A DNA stretch of 64,000 nucleotides from Echinarachnius parma (GCA_037951105.1 JBAMJV010008431.1:49707-113706); one strand, 5' to 3'; counted from the stretch's first letter, positions 11,617 to 23,407 are shown. The notes: a model not told the origin generated them from the letters alone. Translations and numbers: made by a program.

Positions 11617-11787
11617 AAACAAATATATCATGCACTATTTCGAGCCACTAGTGAAATTATGGATTCCTCGGTGACAGAAAAAGCACTATGTTCTTCGGGT
11701 CTACGACCCTCAGAACATAGTGCTTTTCCTGTCACCTCGGAATCCATAATTTCAACTAGAGGCTCTCAGTGCATGGTATATTTGTTT
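11617..11787. repeat. Foldback palindrome, ~171 bp
   Basis: The arms run from AAACAAATATATCATGCACT to AGTGCATGGTATATTTGTTT. Near-perfect pairing continues inward through GAAATTATGGATTCC and GCACTATGTTCT to a small loop around GGGTCTACGACCC. No second copy was seen. It is probably a palindromic MITE. Confidence 0.8.
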
Positions 11788-13986
11788 ACTATACCGTGCA
11801 TTCAAATTAGCTCAGACGAGAGGCCTTGTCAAAAGGCTAATGGAAACGTGATAATGACGTCGATGTTGGGTGCGCCTCTAGAAGACCCTCTAGTCATTAC
11901 GATCTCACCAACTGATTTTGAAGAACCGTTTTGGGTAAATAGTTAAAGGTGGTTTGGATTAAGTTAATCAGACGCGCGGTGCCCTCTTGCAAACGCCTTG
12001 CGCACGGGTGCGACGGGCTGCGCGTTGTGTAGTGCGCGCAAACTAGCCTAGCTAGTAACGAATGACGGGTCGCCCTCTGCAATTCTCTCCGTGCTCGCAA
12101 ATAATATAATGCTATTATATTCCCTAGATCTATAAATCGGCGTAATATGACAGGAATTGAAGTGATCAAGTTGTTGTGTTAGACGGCGCTCTCACAATAT
12201 TTCGCAGGAAGGCACCATTTTAGTACGGACGACGCACGCTCTGCATCTTGTACATACGCTACAATGCTGAGTGAGGGTTGCGCTTACGCAATACGACGCG
12301 GCGCTTAATTTCGTGTACGTATACATACGTGTTGCCAGAAACTCCCCTTAGAATTGATGACGCAGTCACTCTAACGTATGACTGTTTTCACATCTACTGA
12401 AGAAAGCAACGTACGCTAGTCGTACATATTCGGTTACGTGTCACCTGCAGCAACTGAAAATGGGGGGGGGGGGGGGGGGGGCCGGGGCCGGGGGGGGTTA
12501 ATTTGTAAGGTGTGTTGAAGCGACCTGAATGCCGACTTTACGTTTACTTCTCTTTTATAAAGAAAGAGTAACTAATGTAAATAAGATCATGCAGTATTGG
12601 ACAAAACTGCTCTTAATGGGCTAATAAAAAGAGAAAACAAACCGATGGGTAATTGATTCGACATTAATTTGCTCCAGCGACATTTGCTCCGATCGTACTC
12701 TGCCAAGTTATCTGTTTAATGAAAGTTAGGGTCAGAGTATGATTTATGATTAGGGCTAGAGTTTCAGATTATAGGATTATAACTCTTCATTGGTTTATGA
12801 AGAAAAAAATTATGGTTTTGCTGTTTTAAAACAATGTCATGAAACCACATAATTATAGAGGTTATTGTGGTAGCTAAAAAGGCATGGGGATAATTGGTCC
12901 TCCTTTAGGCCAATGGTTCCCCAAAATAGTTACTTTTGGGGAACAATAATTACTTAGTTTTCGGATTCGTACCACGCGGGCTTTGGTCAATCCGTGTGTT
13001 CGTTGCATCTTATAACGCACATCGTACACAAGATGGCTGCGCACATCAGCTTTTAATATTGCTGACGCCTCAAAGTATTTAACACTCACATTACAGCTCC
13101 ATATAAAAAGGTGTATCTTATTATTCGTCACACAATTAATGCTGAGTTTTGTTTGTTTGGGACGTTGGTCATTGCTCGCTCCCCACCCCCTTATTTTTCT
13201 TCCGCGCTATAAGTATAAGCCACCATATTGATTACATAATATTATCGCACATAAATCCCCTTTTCAATGATCTCGATGACGTTTGATACAATGGATACGG
13301 GTGCGACATTAGGTTTAGTTTCCTTCTCGTCATTCCGAGAATTTAAAAAACGACAAGAATCATAGATTATGCTTCGATAACGAAACATTTTGAAACATAA
13401 GTCGAGGATATTGTGCCAGATGGCGAAATTGTACATTATGGATTTCTCCTGTGATTTCCATAATATCTGTTATTAAACACAAGCATGAGCTATCCCATTG
13501 CATTTTGCATAATATTTCTTGGAAAATAATGTAAAGCGTGTTTCCTGTTTTTGTAATCAATGCCACATCACGCACAAGTAAATTTGTTGACAAGGTCCCC
13601 GCGCTTCTGTCTGTATGACCCTGTCACAAATACCCGTAAACCATTCCCGTGTAAGAGCTACATATTAGCATTTTGGTTGAATGCAATGAAACGAGGCTAT
13701 CCGGTGGCAATACGGGGCGATACGTGACAATACATTATATCATCTGACTTAGTAAAATACGCGTCGTTGATTGGCTAAACACGGTCACATGATTGGGGTG
13801 TCATTTTTGTATGACACACAGCCAGAAAGGTATGATACCCGCATGGCGGGCACTGCAAAGAGATTGTATTATGAGGTCACAATGAGAACCAAAGGTACAC
13901 GATGATACACGTACCGCACGTTGTTTTTGACTGATTTTAGTTTCAATGCATGAATGTGTATTAGCCCCCGTATTTAGCCAGATGAT
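11788..13986. other. No gene; poly(G) tract at 12462-12498
   Basis: 2.2 kb with no recognisable coding sequence. It contains a run of about 20 G followed by GCCGGGGCCGGGGGGG, and a small hairpin at 12918-12944 (TTCCCCAAAA facing TTTTGGGGAA). Open frames are under 90 codons. Confidence 0.4.
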
Positions 13987-14176
13987 ATAACAGTTGTTAA
14001 CTTTGTTGTCGGGGAAAATCACAGAATGTTCCCTCGTGATTTAAAATGCTATTTCGTGAAGAAAATAAGTCCCTCGACTACGTCTCGGGACTTATAATCT
14101 TCCCTCAATAGCATTTAAAATCCCTCGGAGTGGAACATTCCGTGATATTCCCTCCACCACCAGTTAACAACTGTAT
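13987..14176. repeat. Palindromic MITE with TATAACAGTTGTTAAC ends
   Basis: The ends TATAACAGTTGTTAAC and GTTAACAACTGTATA are inverted. Inner arms GAATGTTCCCTCGTGATTTA and CCCTCGGAGTGGAACATTC, with AATGCTATT and AATAGCATT, also pair, so nearly the whole unit folds on itself around CTACGTCTCGGG. Confidence 0.75.
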
Positions 14177-15299
14177 AATACAGTTATATGGATGTTCGTG
14201 AAGCGTACTTGTATATAACGTCAACAAAATCACTCGGGTGTAGTTTCTCGCATGTGGGAGCAAGTATGCTCCCCCAGCCCAGGGAGTTGGGTTGTTGCAC
14301 AAGATAAATTATTGTGTAGATTTGAACCTTACCTACTTAATGATCAAGGGTGATAATGTGCCCCATAATTATAATAGTTAGATTTAGATTGTAAACTGTC
14401 AGTACTCGTGTCACAGTTTCCGTTGATAACTTTTATAGGTAATCCATACAATTTTACTCATCTGGCATGATGTTTGGGTTACTTTTCATTATATAAAGAA
14501 CAAAAAAAAAAAAAGCGTGGCCTAAATACCGCCCCGCGGGAACTAACCCGAACCCGGGTATATATCCGGAATTCAACACCTGCGCCTTGGGAAATTGGAA
14601 GTTAGAACAAAGAGACAATGCCGGGGATATTATGGTTTGTCTCCAATTTATAGGATGGTATACTTCCCCCCACAAAACAATCATTACAATTATTGCCAAT
14701 GTGATCATGTACGTATCGGGTAACGGAAAGACGAGTAAATTATTTGTCCTAAAAAGTGACGCACCTTGAAGATTGTGTGACCGTTGTCAAGGGTTACGAG
14801 GCCGGGCCTGACGCGGTGACTTTATTTTAACCCACTCTCCGCCATCGGTACAAGCAAGGTATACAAAGCAAGGTTGATGGAGTTTCTATATAGTAAACTA
14901 CAGGTGGCCGATAGCTATAGTGTTAATATTGTATCATTATTTGTTCTTGTTGTCAAGCAATATTTGTCCATCAACAGTAAAGACGAGTCGGGTTAACACG
15001 ACTGATGTCTGAGTTTTGCAGAAAGAAGGGATGTCGACGGTATTTTATTAATGTTAGCATTCATGTTATTTTCATTTGTCTTCACCAATGCTAATATAGT
15101 TCTTATGTGTGAAAACATTGTCTTTGAAGAAAAAACTAATTTAAGTTTAGATGGACATTTTAATTTAGTCTAGCCAAAATGGGAAACTCGACTGTGTTTT
15201 ATCGCGTTTGCATTTTGACTGTGTTTGATCGCGTTTGTATTTTGGTTATTAATGGCAAATTGGGTACATTTTGTATACAAGTAAGCATCTTCATTGAAG
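14177..15299. other. No recognisable feature
   Basis: AT-rich, with an A-run near 14503. A short direct duplication (GACTGTGTTT, ATCGCGTTTG) near 15185-15240 leads into the 168-bp tandem repeat. Confidence 0.4.
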
Positions 15300-15770
15300 A
15301 TGACCCGACACACAAATCTGTTATGTAATTCAGTACTACTGCTGCATTGTTCTTAGTGGAACCATTTTTCAAAAGCATGCCTTTTTCTGAAACAATAGGT
15401 CTTTCAATATGAAATTGTTGGGTATTAGAGTGGCCGAAGTCATGTCCTGTTTTAATCTTTATTGGAGTTGGCCTAATAGACAAATCTGTTATGTAATTCA
15501 ATACTTCTGCTGCATTGTTTTTAGTGGAACCGTTTTCCAGAGCATACATTTTTCTGAAACAATAGGCCTTTCAATATGAAATTGTTGGCGATTAGAGTAG
15601 CCGAAGTCATGTCCCGTTTTAATCTTTATTGGAGTTGGCCTAATTCACAAATATGTTATGTAATTCAGTACTACTGCTGCATTGTTCTTAGTGGAACCAT
15701 TTTTCAAAAGCATGCATTTTTCTGAAACAATAGGTCTTTCAACATGTTCAATGTGAAATTGTTGGGACCT
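15300..15770 (-). repeat. ~168-bp tandem repeat with decayed coding character
   Basis: About 2.7 units spaced 168 and 167 bp (TTATGTAATTCA at 15321, 15489, 15656). 168 bp equals 56 codons. On the minus strand two units read as a matching peptide (NGSTKNNAA, VLNYITDL, RPTPIKIKTGHDFG, QFHIERPIVSEK). The third unit shows a 1-bp length change and an in-frame stop. No known domain is recognised. It could be a decayed internally repeated gene, or simple satellite DNA whose period happens to be divisible by three. Confidence 0.55.
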
Positions 15771-16119
15771 ATCAATTATTGAACACTTCATTCATTGTGA
15801 TGCTTATTAAAAGTTTTAAAAAATAGAGTGACATGCAATAAATGGTGCTTGAAAGTTCAGAAACAGGCGTGATTCTCTTGTTATTCGTGTAGAAGCTTTT
15901 TGAAGATTTTTGTTCGCACCTTTTGTCATAAAATGCATGATTTCACACCAACAATGCCATGAATTGGCAGACACATACCATTCATTTTTTGCGTCAGTAA
16001 ATTCCATATCCATTATCGTTTGAATGATCAAATTCGGTAAAATATTGTTTGAAATATATGAAAAAATGCTAGGGGGGGGGGGGGACTTACTTTTTTGGTT
16101 GAGTGTGTATATATATATA
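15771..16119. other. No gene; G-run and TA microsatellite
   Basis: Contains a run of about 12 G near 16073 and ends in a short TA microsatellite into which the next element appears to have inserted. Confidence 0.4.
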
Positions 16120-17123
16120 TACTCCGCAAAAAAAAAGAAACTGGACACTTGTATAAGACCAAATAATTAATATTCATTTACGATAAAATATATGATATTG
16201 TATATCAAATTAAAGATAAAATGACCCTCTTCAATATTGGCATAGAATCCAGATGAAATCATTCATGCATGACTTGTCACGGTCAATTAACCACAGCAAG
16301 GTCCGTTTTCAAAAATAGCAAAAATGGAACATCCACTCAACCATATAAATGTTGATAAGCATAATCTAAGACGCTATATTCATGACATGGCATCATTTTT
16401 CAATACAAATGTGACTTTTTCTATCTTCATCTCAATACAAAGTATAAATGAAGACAAATTGTGAACCTTATAGGTTTTATTTTCATCCAAAAGTAACAAA
16501 ATGGGGAATTTCATGGCAAGGGTTTATTAGGCGAAACCACAATTTGTGCCCTTATTTCAGCATGAAAAGTTGTATAAATTCTTCTCAAGAATTCTACCGT
16601 AGTCCAAAGATCTTCAAAACCTGATGTCACCATTGGTCAAACAGTTGGGCAGTGTTTAACATGACATTTCTCTAGGTAACTATGGTTAAAATTGCAGGGG
16701 ACACACTTATACAGACAAGCTTCATACCTCTAATACAGACCAGTATGATGATGCTGGCCCTGTTTTTATTGACAAATTTGTATTTTCAGAGTTTGTTCAT
16801 AACAATAAAGTTAAATAATGTCATAATTTACTTGTCCCGCACATCTTGTTTTAAGTGAAACGCTTACTATCATCCTGATCATTTTAGTCAAATGGTGTGG
16901 TCCCGTGTGGTCCTCCATTGTTTTTGCTATTTTTGAAAACAGACCTTGCTATTGTTAATTGCCCATGACAGTTCATGCATGAACGATTACACCTTTGATT
17001 TATACCCTGTATATAGAGGACTAAATTCCCTTTAATTTGATATATGATAATCTACTTTTTATCGTACATTAATATGAAATATTTCAACTTATGCAAGTGT
17101 CCAGTTTCTTTTTTTGCGGAGTA
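16120..17123 (-). mobile_element. TA-flanked ~1 kb inverted-repeat element, copy 2
   Basis: Same TIR (TACTCCGC plus A-run, GAAACTGGACACTTG) as 10191-11179 but in the opposite orientation. Its left part (AAATATATGATATTGTATAT, GATGAAATCATTCATGCATG) is the reverse complement of the right part of copy 1. It sits in a TA run, consistent with TA target preference. Non-autonomous. Confidence 0.85.
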
Positions 17124-17126
17124 TAT

Positions 17127-17324
17127 AAACAAAACGTTAATAAAAAACACCGTATAAAAACATAGTTTCCGAATTTTCGCCCATAGGGCTTCGTCAGGGT
17201 TTATTAGACTGAAGAAAACAAAACTCAATTTGTTTTCTTCAGTCTAATAAACCCTGACGAAGCCCTAGGGGCGAAAATTCGGAAACTATGTTTTCATACG
17301 GTGTTTTTTATTAACGTTTTGTTT
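17127..17324. repeat. Near-perfect ~198-bp palindrome
   Basis: Arms of about 95 nt each run from AAACAAAACGTTAATAAAAA to its complement at 17305-17324. They include CATAGTTTCCGAATTTTCGC, GGGCTTCGTCAGGG and ATTAGACTGAAGAAAAC, with a loop of only about five bases (near 17224-17228). It begins four bases after the adjacent TA-flanked element. AGACAAAACATTAATAAC at 17381 is a further partial match to its edge. Confidence 0.85.
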
Positions 17325-17359
17325 GTCTATTTCACCACACCGACGCAGACCAACTTTTT

Positions 17360-17440
17360 AAACTATATATATATATATATAGACAAAACATTAATAACAG
17401 TTATATATATATATATATATCATAAATACGTATATATATC
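17360..17440. repeat. TA microsatellites
   Basis: Two runs of (TA)n near 17365-17382 and 17402-17420, separated by a short piece resembling the edge of the preceding palindrome. Confidence 0.75.
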
Positions 17441-17948
17441 GATGGTTTGGATTTATTAAATAAAAAGGTTGCATCACTTCGCGCCATCCCTTTCCCTTTC
17501 CCCAACAAAAAGATGATCCTTATCCTTCGGATTCGCATCAAGTTTACGATAATCTTTCACATTCTTAAAAAGGATGCCTTGCCAGTTTGATGTTATTAGT
17601 AACATGCTTTTTTAAAAAAAAGTGTAAAGCTTGCATGTGTATTGTGCATGAAGAGGAAGGACTGTATTTTATTGCAATTCTAGAAGGCTTCGCTTTTCAC
17701 GAGTGGAGATCATAATATAAAAGGCACGATTCCCATATTGAATGCACGACAAACGTGAATAATTCGTGCTTTTTCAGATAACATTGTTATACGACGCATA
17801 ACGCTCTTCTTTTTTTCTTCTTTTTTTTTTGATTACATGTTAATCGACTTTAATTCACAAATCGTGGCAAACGTTTGTTTTTCTCTCCATTATACTCGCT
17901 TCAGCGATTTCTCTTTCCCCGCCTGCTGCTCCAAGCACACTTTATATG
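17441..17948. other. No recognisable feature
   Basis: AT-rich sequence. No gene or matched repeat. Confidence 0.4.
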
Positions 17949-18553
17949 GGCGGTGGTGTATCCAGGCTTAACCTAAATGGGGAGGGGGAAAATCTTCTTG
18001 TGGAGGGGATAGTATATATTATTGTTATAGTTTTCTTCTTCGATACGTGTCTAAAACAGAAGCAATTGGGTCATTATTGTTGTAAATGCACGGGCGTATT
18101 GGGGCACGTTCTTTTCATGTGGAGCTGAGGTCTTCTGCCCCAATTTTCACCTGACAAGCAAAAGATTTTTTGTTTAAGGTCCTTGCCTTTTTGATGACCG
18201 AAATCGACATGTTTTCAATTGTTTAGTGCTAAATAACACGATTGTGCCCGCATATGAGAGGGTTGTGTCCGAATGTAACATGATTTTTCCCGAATATGAT
18301 ATGATTTTGCCCGAATGTAACATTATTTTGCCCGAATATAACATTATTTTGCCCGAATATGACAATATTTAGCCCGAATAGGACTTTTTTTTGCCTGAAT
18401 ATGACATGATTTTGCCCGAATATGTCATGGTTTGCCCAAATTGCAGGTGTGTTTTGCCCGGATATGTCCTTTCTTTTCAAAACTCCAGGGGGGCTGCAGC
18501 CCCTCCCTAGCCCCCACGCCCGCCCCCCCCCCCCCCCCCGCGCCTCCTACGCC
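17949..18553. mobile_element. Possible GGTGTATCCAGG-ended element with minisatellite
   Basis: The left edge GTGGTGTATCCAGGC and the right edge CCTACGCCTATG resemble the paired ends of the poly(G)-associated family. A C-run precedes the right edge. Its middle is the 21-bp minisatellite. The pairing of ends is tentative. Confidence 0.4.
18226..18475 (-). repeat. 21-bp minisatellite (TTTTGCCCGAATATGACAT)
   Basis: Units of about 21 bp, with CCCGAA at 18310, 18331, 18352, 18373 and 18415. Because 21 is a multiple of three, the minus strand stays open in two frames, giving heptads like FGQNHVI and YSGKIML. The same 21-bp period recurs at 47510-47790. Eroded forms occur at 8.1, 59.5 and 62.3-62.7 kb. 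The peptides are best seen as a consequence of the period, not a gene. Confidence 0.75.
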
Positions 18554-19076
18554 TATGTATAAATGTGTCATATATACAAGGGAGTGTTGGGAAGAGAGGA
18601 GGTAAATATTCACATAAATGTTTGAATGAAAACATATTATGATACAAAATGTTGGTCAAGAAATTGCATTTATAAAAAAATGGGTAGCTGATAAACTTGA
18701 AACGCAATAACGTTGTCAATTAATAATGGAAATAAAATCAATATTGTGTGATTTATTTAGAAAAAGTAGAATAGCAAGTAAGTTATTTTTAAAGTTTATT
18801 TCAGTTGCTTAAACTGAAAATCGTCACTGAAAACAAGTCAGTTATGATTATGATTATCATGCTTAAGAAAGAAAGAAAGAATAGAAAAATGGAAAGAAAT
18901 TGAACTGTCTCATTTCGAGCCGTGTTTGCTATTCCAATTGCAACCGCTAACACAAGACAATACTTTTGCCTTTGTCCCCACCCTAACCCCTCTATTTAGT
19001 TACACCACCTTGTATCTAGGTCGATGAAAATATTTCTCGGTCTCAGCCCCGCACCAGCGGGCATCTTGCGGGTTAC
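18554..19076. other. No recognisable feature
   Basis: AT-rich. A short AAGAAAGAAAG run near 18866. Confidence 0.4.
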
Positions 19077-19560
19077 CGGGTTACTTCGAATCGGCCCCTT
19101 CGGCCTGATAAATCAATGCTTGTCGCGCAACACATCAGCGCACATGATGGAAAGCTCTCCGCTGCACATGGCGTAGCCAATAACGGGGGGCACATGAGGG
19201 GGAGAGGGAAAAACGAGGAGGGGGGGGGGTTAAATAGGGTTACTTCAAATCGGCCCCTTGGCCTGATAAATGAATGCTTGTCGCGCAACACATCAGTGCA
19301 CATGATGGAAAGCTCTCCGCTGCACATGGCGTAGCCAAAAATGGGGCGGTGGCAAAAGGTGTGGGGGGAGGGAGAGGGGGAGACGGGGGAGGGGTTAAAA
19401 TGGGGTTACTGGGTTACTTTGAATCGGCCCCCCCCCCCCCCCCCCCCCCCGGCCTGATAAATGAATGCTTGTCGCGCAACACATCAGTGCACATGATATG
19501 ATGGAAAGCTCTCCACTGCAACATTGGCGTAGCCAATATTAACAGGGAGGGGAGGGGGGT
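19077..19560. repeat. ~160-170-bp tandem repeat, three units
   Basis: Each unit carries GGGTTACTT, AATCGGCCCC, GGCCTGATAAAT, ATGCTTGTCGCGCAACACAT, GATGGAAAGCTCTCC and GGCGTAGCCAA, then a G-rich variable segment. Units begin near 19077, 19237 and 19405. The third has a run of about 22 C in place of CCCCTT. Confidence 0.85.
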
Positions 19561-19711
19561 TACAGAAGTAAATGGAGCTCCAGTCGTTTCAGAACGCGGG
19601 ACTTATCGCCCCTCACTAAAGCTCACATAGGTAGGCTACATATTAACAGATATTGCATTGTATTGTGTGTGTTTTTATCATTCGTTTCTACGCGGAAATA
19701 AAACCCCGCCA

Positions 19712-20485
19712 CACTGTGAAAAAAAGTAGTAAATTTACGTTAGGTATTTTTTTGTTGGGTAATAAATACGTTGGTTACTGTTTTGTTGGGCAATATTTGA
19801 CCAATACTTTAGCAAAGTTGTACTCTGCCGCTGCCCAAATACAGATGTCCAATTGTTGGGCAATTGTTATTGCCCTGCTGAGTGGTAAACTGTATACGTG
19901 CGTGCCACTGTGAAAAAAAGAGTAAATTTACGTTGGTAATTTTTTTGTTGGGTAATATATACGTTGGTATTTGTTTTGTTGGGCATTATTTGACCAATAC
20001 TTGAGCAAATGTTTACTCTGCCGTTGCCCAAATACAGATCTCCAATTGTTGGGCAAGTAATTGCCCTGCTGAGTGGTAAACTGTATACGTGCGTGCCACT
20101 GTGGAAAAAAGAGTAAATTTACGTTGGTAATTTTTTTGTTGGGTAATATATACGTTGGTATTTGTTTTGTTGGGCATTATTTGACCAATACTTGAGCAAA
20201 TTTTTACTCTGCCGTTGCCCAAATACAGATCTCCAATTGTTGGGCAAGTAATTGCCCTGCTGAGTGGTAAACTGTATACGTGCGTGCCACTGTGGAAAAA
20301 AGAGTAAATTTACGTTGGTAATTTTTTTGTTGGGTAATATATACGTTGGTATTTGTTTTGTTGGGCATCATTTGACCAATACTTGAGCAAATTTTTACTC
20401 TGCCGTTGCCCAAATACAGATCTCCAATTGTTGGGCAAGTAATTGCCCTACTGAGTGGTAATCTGTATACGTGCGTGCCACTGTG
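19712..20485. repeat. 191-bp tandem array, four units
   Basis: CGTGCCACTGTG recurs at 19901, 20092, 20283 and 20474, exactly 191 bp apart, with one diverged first unit. Each unit contains GAGTAAATTTACGTTGG, TGTTGGGTAATATATACG, GTTGCCCAAATACAGATC and GAGTGGTAAACTGTATACG. The inner three units are nearly identical, indicating recent or homogenised amplification. Confidence 0.95.
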
Positions 20486-20994
20486 ATTTCAACAAAAAAT
20501 CACAAAATATGAACAAATATTAATTTTGAAGTAAAATTCTTTCGTTATTCATGTGTCAATCGTTTGTGTTTTATGAAAAATTATTATGACAAACTTTGCA
20601 TCACATGTTTACCTTGTTATACCATTGGTTTTCTGTTGAATTTGACTTGATTTGTTTTCATAACCACTTTGTATGTATGCTACACATGTGATATATATAC
20701 GCGACATGCTGCGTGTGTATTATAAATTCATTCCTAAGCTGGCACAGCCAGATTGCACTTAGAAAGTCTAAGTAGACCAGTTGTATGTGATTATACATTG
20801 ACCCCAATGTATCCCACATGATTTGGAAATTTCAATTGGTAATTTTTGATTGGTAATTTCAATTGGTTTTTCGTCCTGGGCAGTCAGATAATGACCATTT
20901 GTTGTTTAAAGCAACTGAAAAATGCCCAACAAATAGTTTTATTGATTTTATTGATATCATAATAACTCAACAACTTAGTTAAATTATGTCATTT

Positions 20995-21440
20995 TCTGAG
21001 TAATTATTATAGGTCTTGCCCAAATACTGGGTAAATTACTTTGTTAAAAGGTTGGGCACATTAATGTCCCCAAAACTTAGTTCAAAATATAACCCAACAG
21101 TTGGGCACAGTAATGTCCCAACAACGTTGGTTAAAATATTGCCCAGTAGTTGTTGAGGTTGACTATGCTTCCAACGTCGGGTAAAATATTGGGTAAATAT
21201 ACGTAATTACCCAACAGTTGTGCACATTAATGTCCCAACAACGTTGGTTAAAATATTGCCCAGTAGTTGTTGAGGTTGACTATGCTTCCAACGTTGGGTA
21301 AAATATTGGGTAAATATACGTACTTACCCAACAGTTGGGCACATTAATGTGCCCAACAACGTTGGTTAAAATATTGCCCAGTAGTTGTTGAGGTTGACTA
21401 TACTTCCAACGTTGGGTAAAATATTGGGTAAATATTTACC
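20995..21440. repeat. ~117-bp tandem array, about three units
   Basis: ACAACGTTGG recurs at 21121, 21238 and 21356. Units share TTAAAATATTGCCCAGTAG, TTGTTGAGGTTGACTAT and GGGTAAAATATTGGGTAAAT. The words TTGGGCA and GGGTAA are shared with the left 191-bp array, so both arrays may descend from one subterminal motif. Confidence 0.9.
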
Positions 21441-21455
21441 CTTTTTTTCACAGTG

Positions 21456-22069
21456 CAATAGTCGGCACGCTGTTTCTTAGCATGTCTACATGTACACACA
21501 GAAAGCATTATTTTACAATGAAACACATTAAAGCTAAATAACAGTGTTTGGAAACGCCCCACGCATACAAATTAAATAATACGCTTTTATCACCGACCAT
21601 GTGAAAGAATATAGCATAAATAATCTGTTAATGTAAACAAGGGACAAAAACTGCTTTGAAATCGAATATTAGAGCAATAAAATGTTAATAAATAAAAACA
21701 TAAATGATAACCATAGACTCAATTCAACCGCACACGTTCACCACGTGCGCTGGGCCAGACGCAATCGACGGTGTAGCCACGGGTTCGCAACCCGCCAAAG
21801 ATGGGCGGAACAACCTGTGAAATTTTGGGCCAAATATCAGCGGCGTGCATGGAACTTTTCGTATATTTCTTTGTATAACGATGTTCTTGTTCAGATTTCA
21901 CGATATAAACAATATTCTATATTTCAATAAGGTTGATCAATCAGTTTGGGCAATACATTTGCTTTCCGTAATTCTCCCAATGCTGATTTTTGGTTTTAAC
22001 AAATAATATATTTCACGAAATATACAGCATTACCGATTATCGCAAAAAGATATTTGATACAATGGTAAC
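21456..22069. other. No recognisable feature
   Basis: AT-rich. Overlapping short frames near 21682-21930 on both strands are unremarkable. Confidence 0.4.
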
Positions 22070-22625
22070 TTAAAGGGATAGTTGAGTTTTGGTATAGAGG
22101 GCGCTTCACGAAAAAAAAAATTTTGTGAGGTAATGAAAAACTGGGTGTCAAATTTGAAAGAGCATACAATTTTAATGACAGAATAAACTTTATTTGACCA
22201 AAATTGGTTCAGAGACGGCTGAAATATCCATAAATATAACCATTTGTAACTTTTGTGGGGCCCCACAATTTTGAACCAGCCGTTGAAAAAAAAAATGCTT
22301 ACACTTTTCAAAAATTAACAAAAGATGTTTTTAAATAGTTGTTGATGATCTCTCTATTTAATCATTATTTAAACAAAATATCACATGCAACATTTTTAAA
22401 TTTAAAATGGTTGAAACCAATCAATGTTTAGAGAGCACCCTTTTGAGTTTTGGCTCTTTTTGAATGATAACAAGCTTTTTACTTAGTCGTTTGTAATTTG
22501 TTATACCTTTCAAGCATGGTGGAGTTATAACTATTAGTTTGAAATGTAATGGTGCAGGTTTTGGTTACTAAAATTCAGTTTGACCAAATCTGTACTCTCT
22601 ATACCAAAACTCAAATATCCCTTAA
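22070..22625 (+). mobile_element. TTAA MITE, family E copy 1
   Basis: The left end TTAAAGGGATAGTTGAGTTT and the right end, in reverse, TTTAAGGGATATTTGAGTTT continue as TTGGTATAGAG. TTAA lies at 22070-22073 and 22622-22625, with one T lost at the right. Internal GTGGGGCCCCACAATT and GAACCAGCCGTTG are shared with 28533-29101. Confidence 0.85.
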
Positions 22626-22904
22626 ATTTCATATTTTATAGATTTATCACTAAACAAAGAATAAAACATTATAAAAGTTCCGTGGATGCACAATGACGTA
22701 CCTAGGTATAAAGACAAAACGTAATTGCCGTGAAAATAATTTACTTTAACAATCAAGAAGGAATTTGATTACTAGATTATTCATTGTATCCTATATTTCT
22801 GAAGCTATGATTTTGTTTTTGTCCTTGGCCAAATGTGTGATAATAAACAATGAAGAGAGACCAGTCCTACGATAAATGGATGAAAATATACTTTTCAAGA
22901 CAGA

Positions 22905-23076
22905 CCAGGGCCCCGTTGCAGAAAGAGATACAATCGACTGTAAGTTACAATTAATTGTACGTCAGATCATGTGTTCTAAATGCGCAAATCTGATTGGTTG
23001 AAACGCGCACATTGTCTGACTTACAATTCATTATAACTTACAATCGATTATATCTATTTCTGCAACGGGACTCTGG
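22905..23076. repeat. CCCCGTTGCAGAAAGAG palindrome, copy 1
   Basis: The ends CCAGGGCCCCGTTGCAGAAA and TTTCTGCAACGGGACTCTGG are inverted. Inner arms GTAAGTTACAATTAATTG and AATTCATTATAACTTAC also pair. The whole unit is a foldback MITE. Copy 2 is at 28279-28453. Confidence 0.85.
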
Positions 23077-23407
23077 ACTCTCTTCACCAACTTGTACAAA
23101 AGAGCGGAAGGCGTTGCAAGCGATCGTAAAGCAGAAGTCATCACACACAGTCTAGCAATGGTGCCGATAGCTTAATAGAAAAGGTTAAGTTAAAGTTAAC
23201 GCGGCGTCGAATTCGGAAATATTGGGTACATGGCAGCGCTATATTTTCAGAACATGGCGGAATCGTGCTTGAGCGCGACACTAAATAATAAACTACATGA
23301 TTGTATAAATTATGATAGCGTGTTGTGGAGGCGCACGGCGTGCCGAAGGTAAATCACACACTACACGATTCGATCCGATATAACAATGATAAACGAACGA
23401 CTATAAG

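Larger units (their letters stand above)
19712..21455. mobile_element. CACTGTG-ended 1.7 kb element with amplified ends
   Basis: The outer ends CACTGTGAAAAAAAG and CTTTTTTTCACAGTG are inverted. A CA dinucleotide lies on each flank and may be a 2-bp target duplication. The left side is an array of 191-bp units, each starting with the terminal CACTGTG. The right side is an array of ~117-bp units. CACTG-type ends and subterminal arrays suggest a CACTA/EnSpm or Chapaev-like non-autonomous element (inference). The centre (20486-20990) has no credible coding sequence. Confidence 0.65.

Noticed and set aside
19712..20485. CRISPR-like array (regular 191-bp units)
   Set aside because: Units are wholly repeated with no unique spacers, are far too long, and the DNA is eukaryotic.
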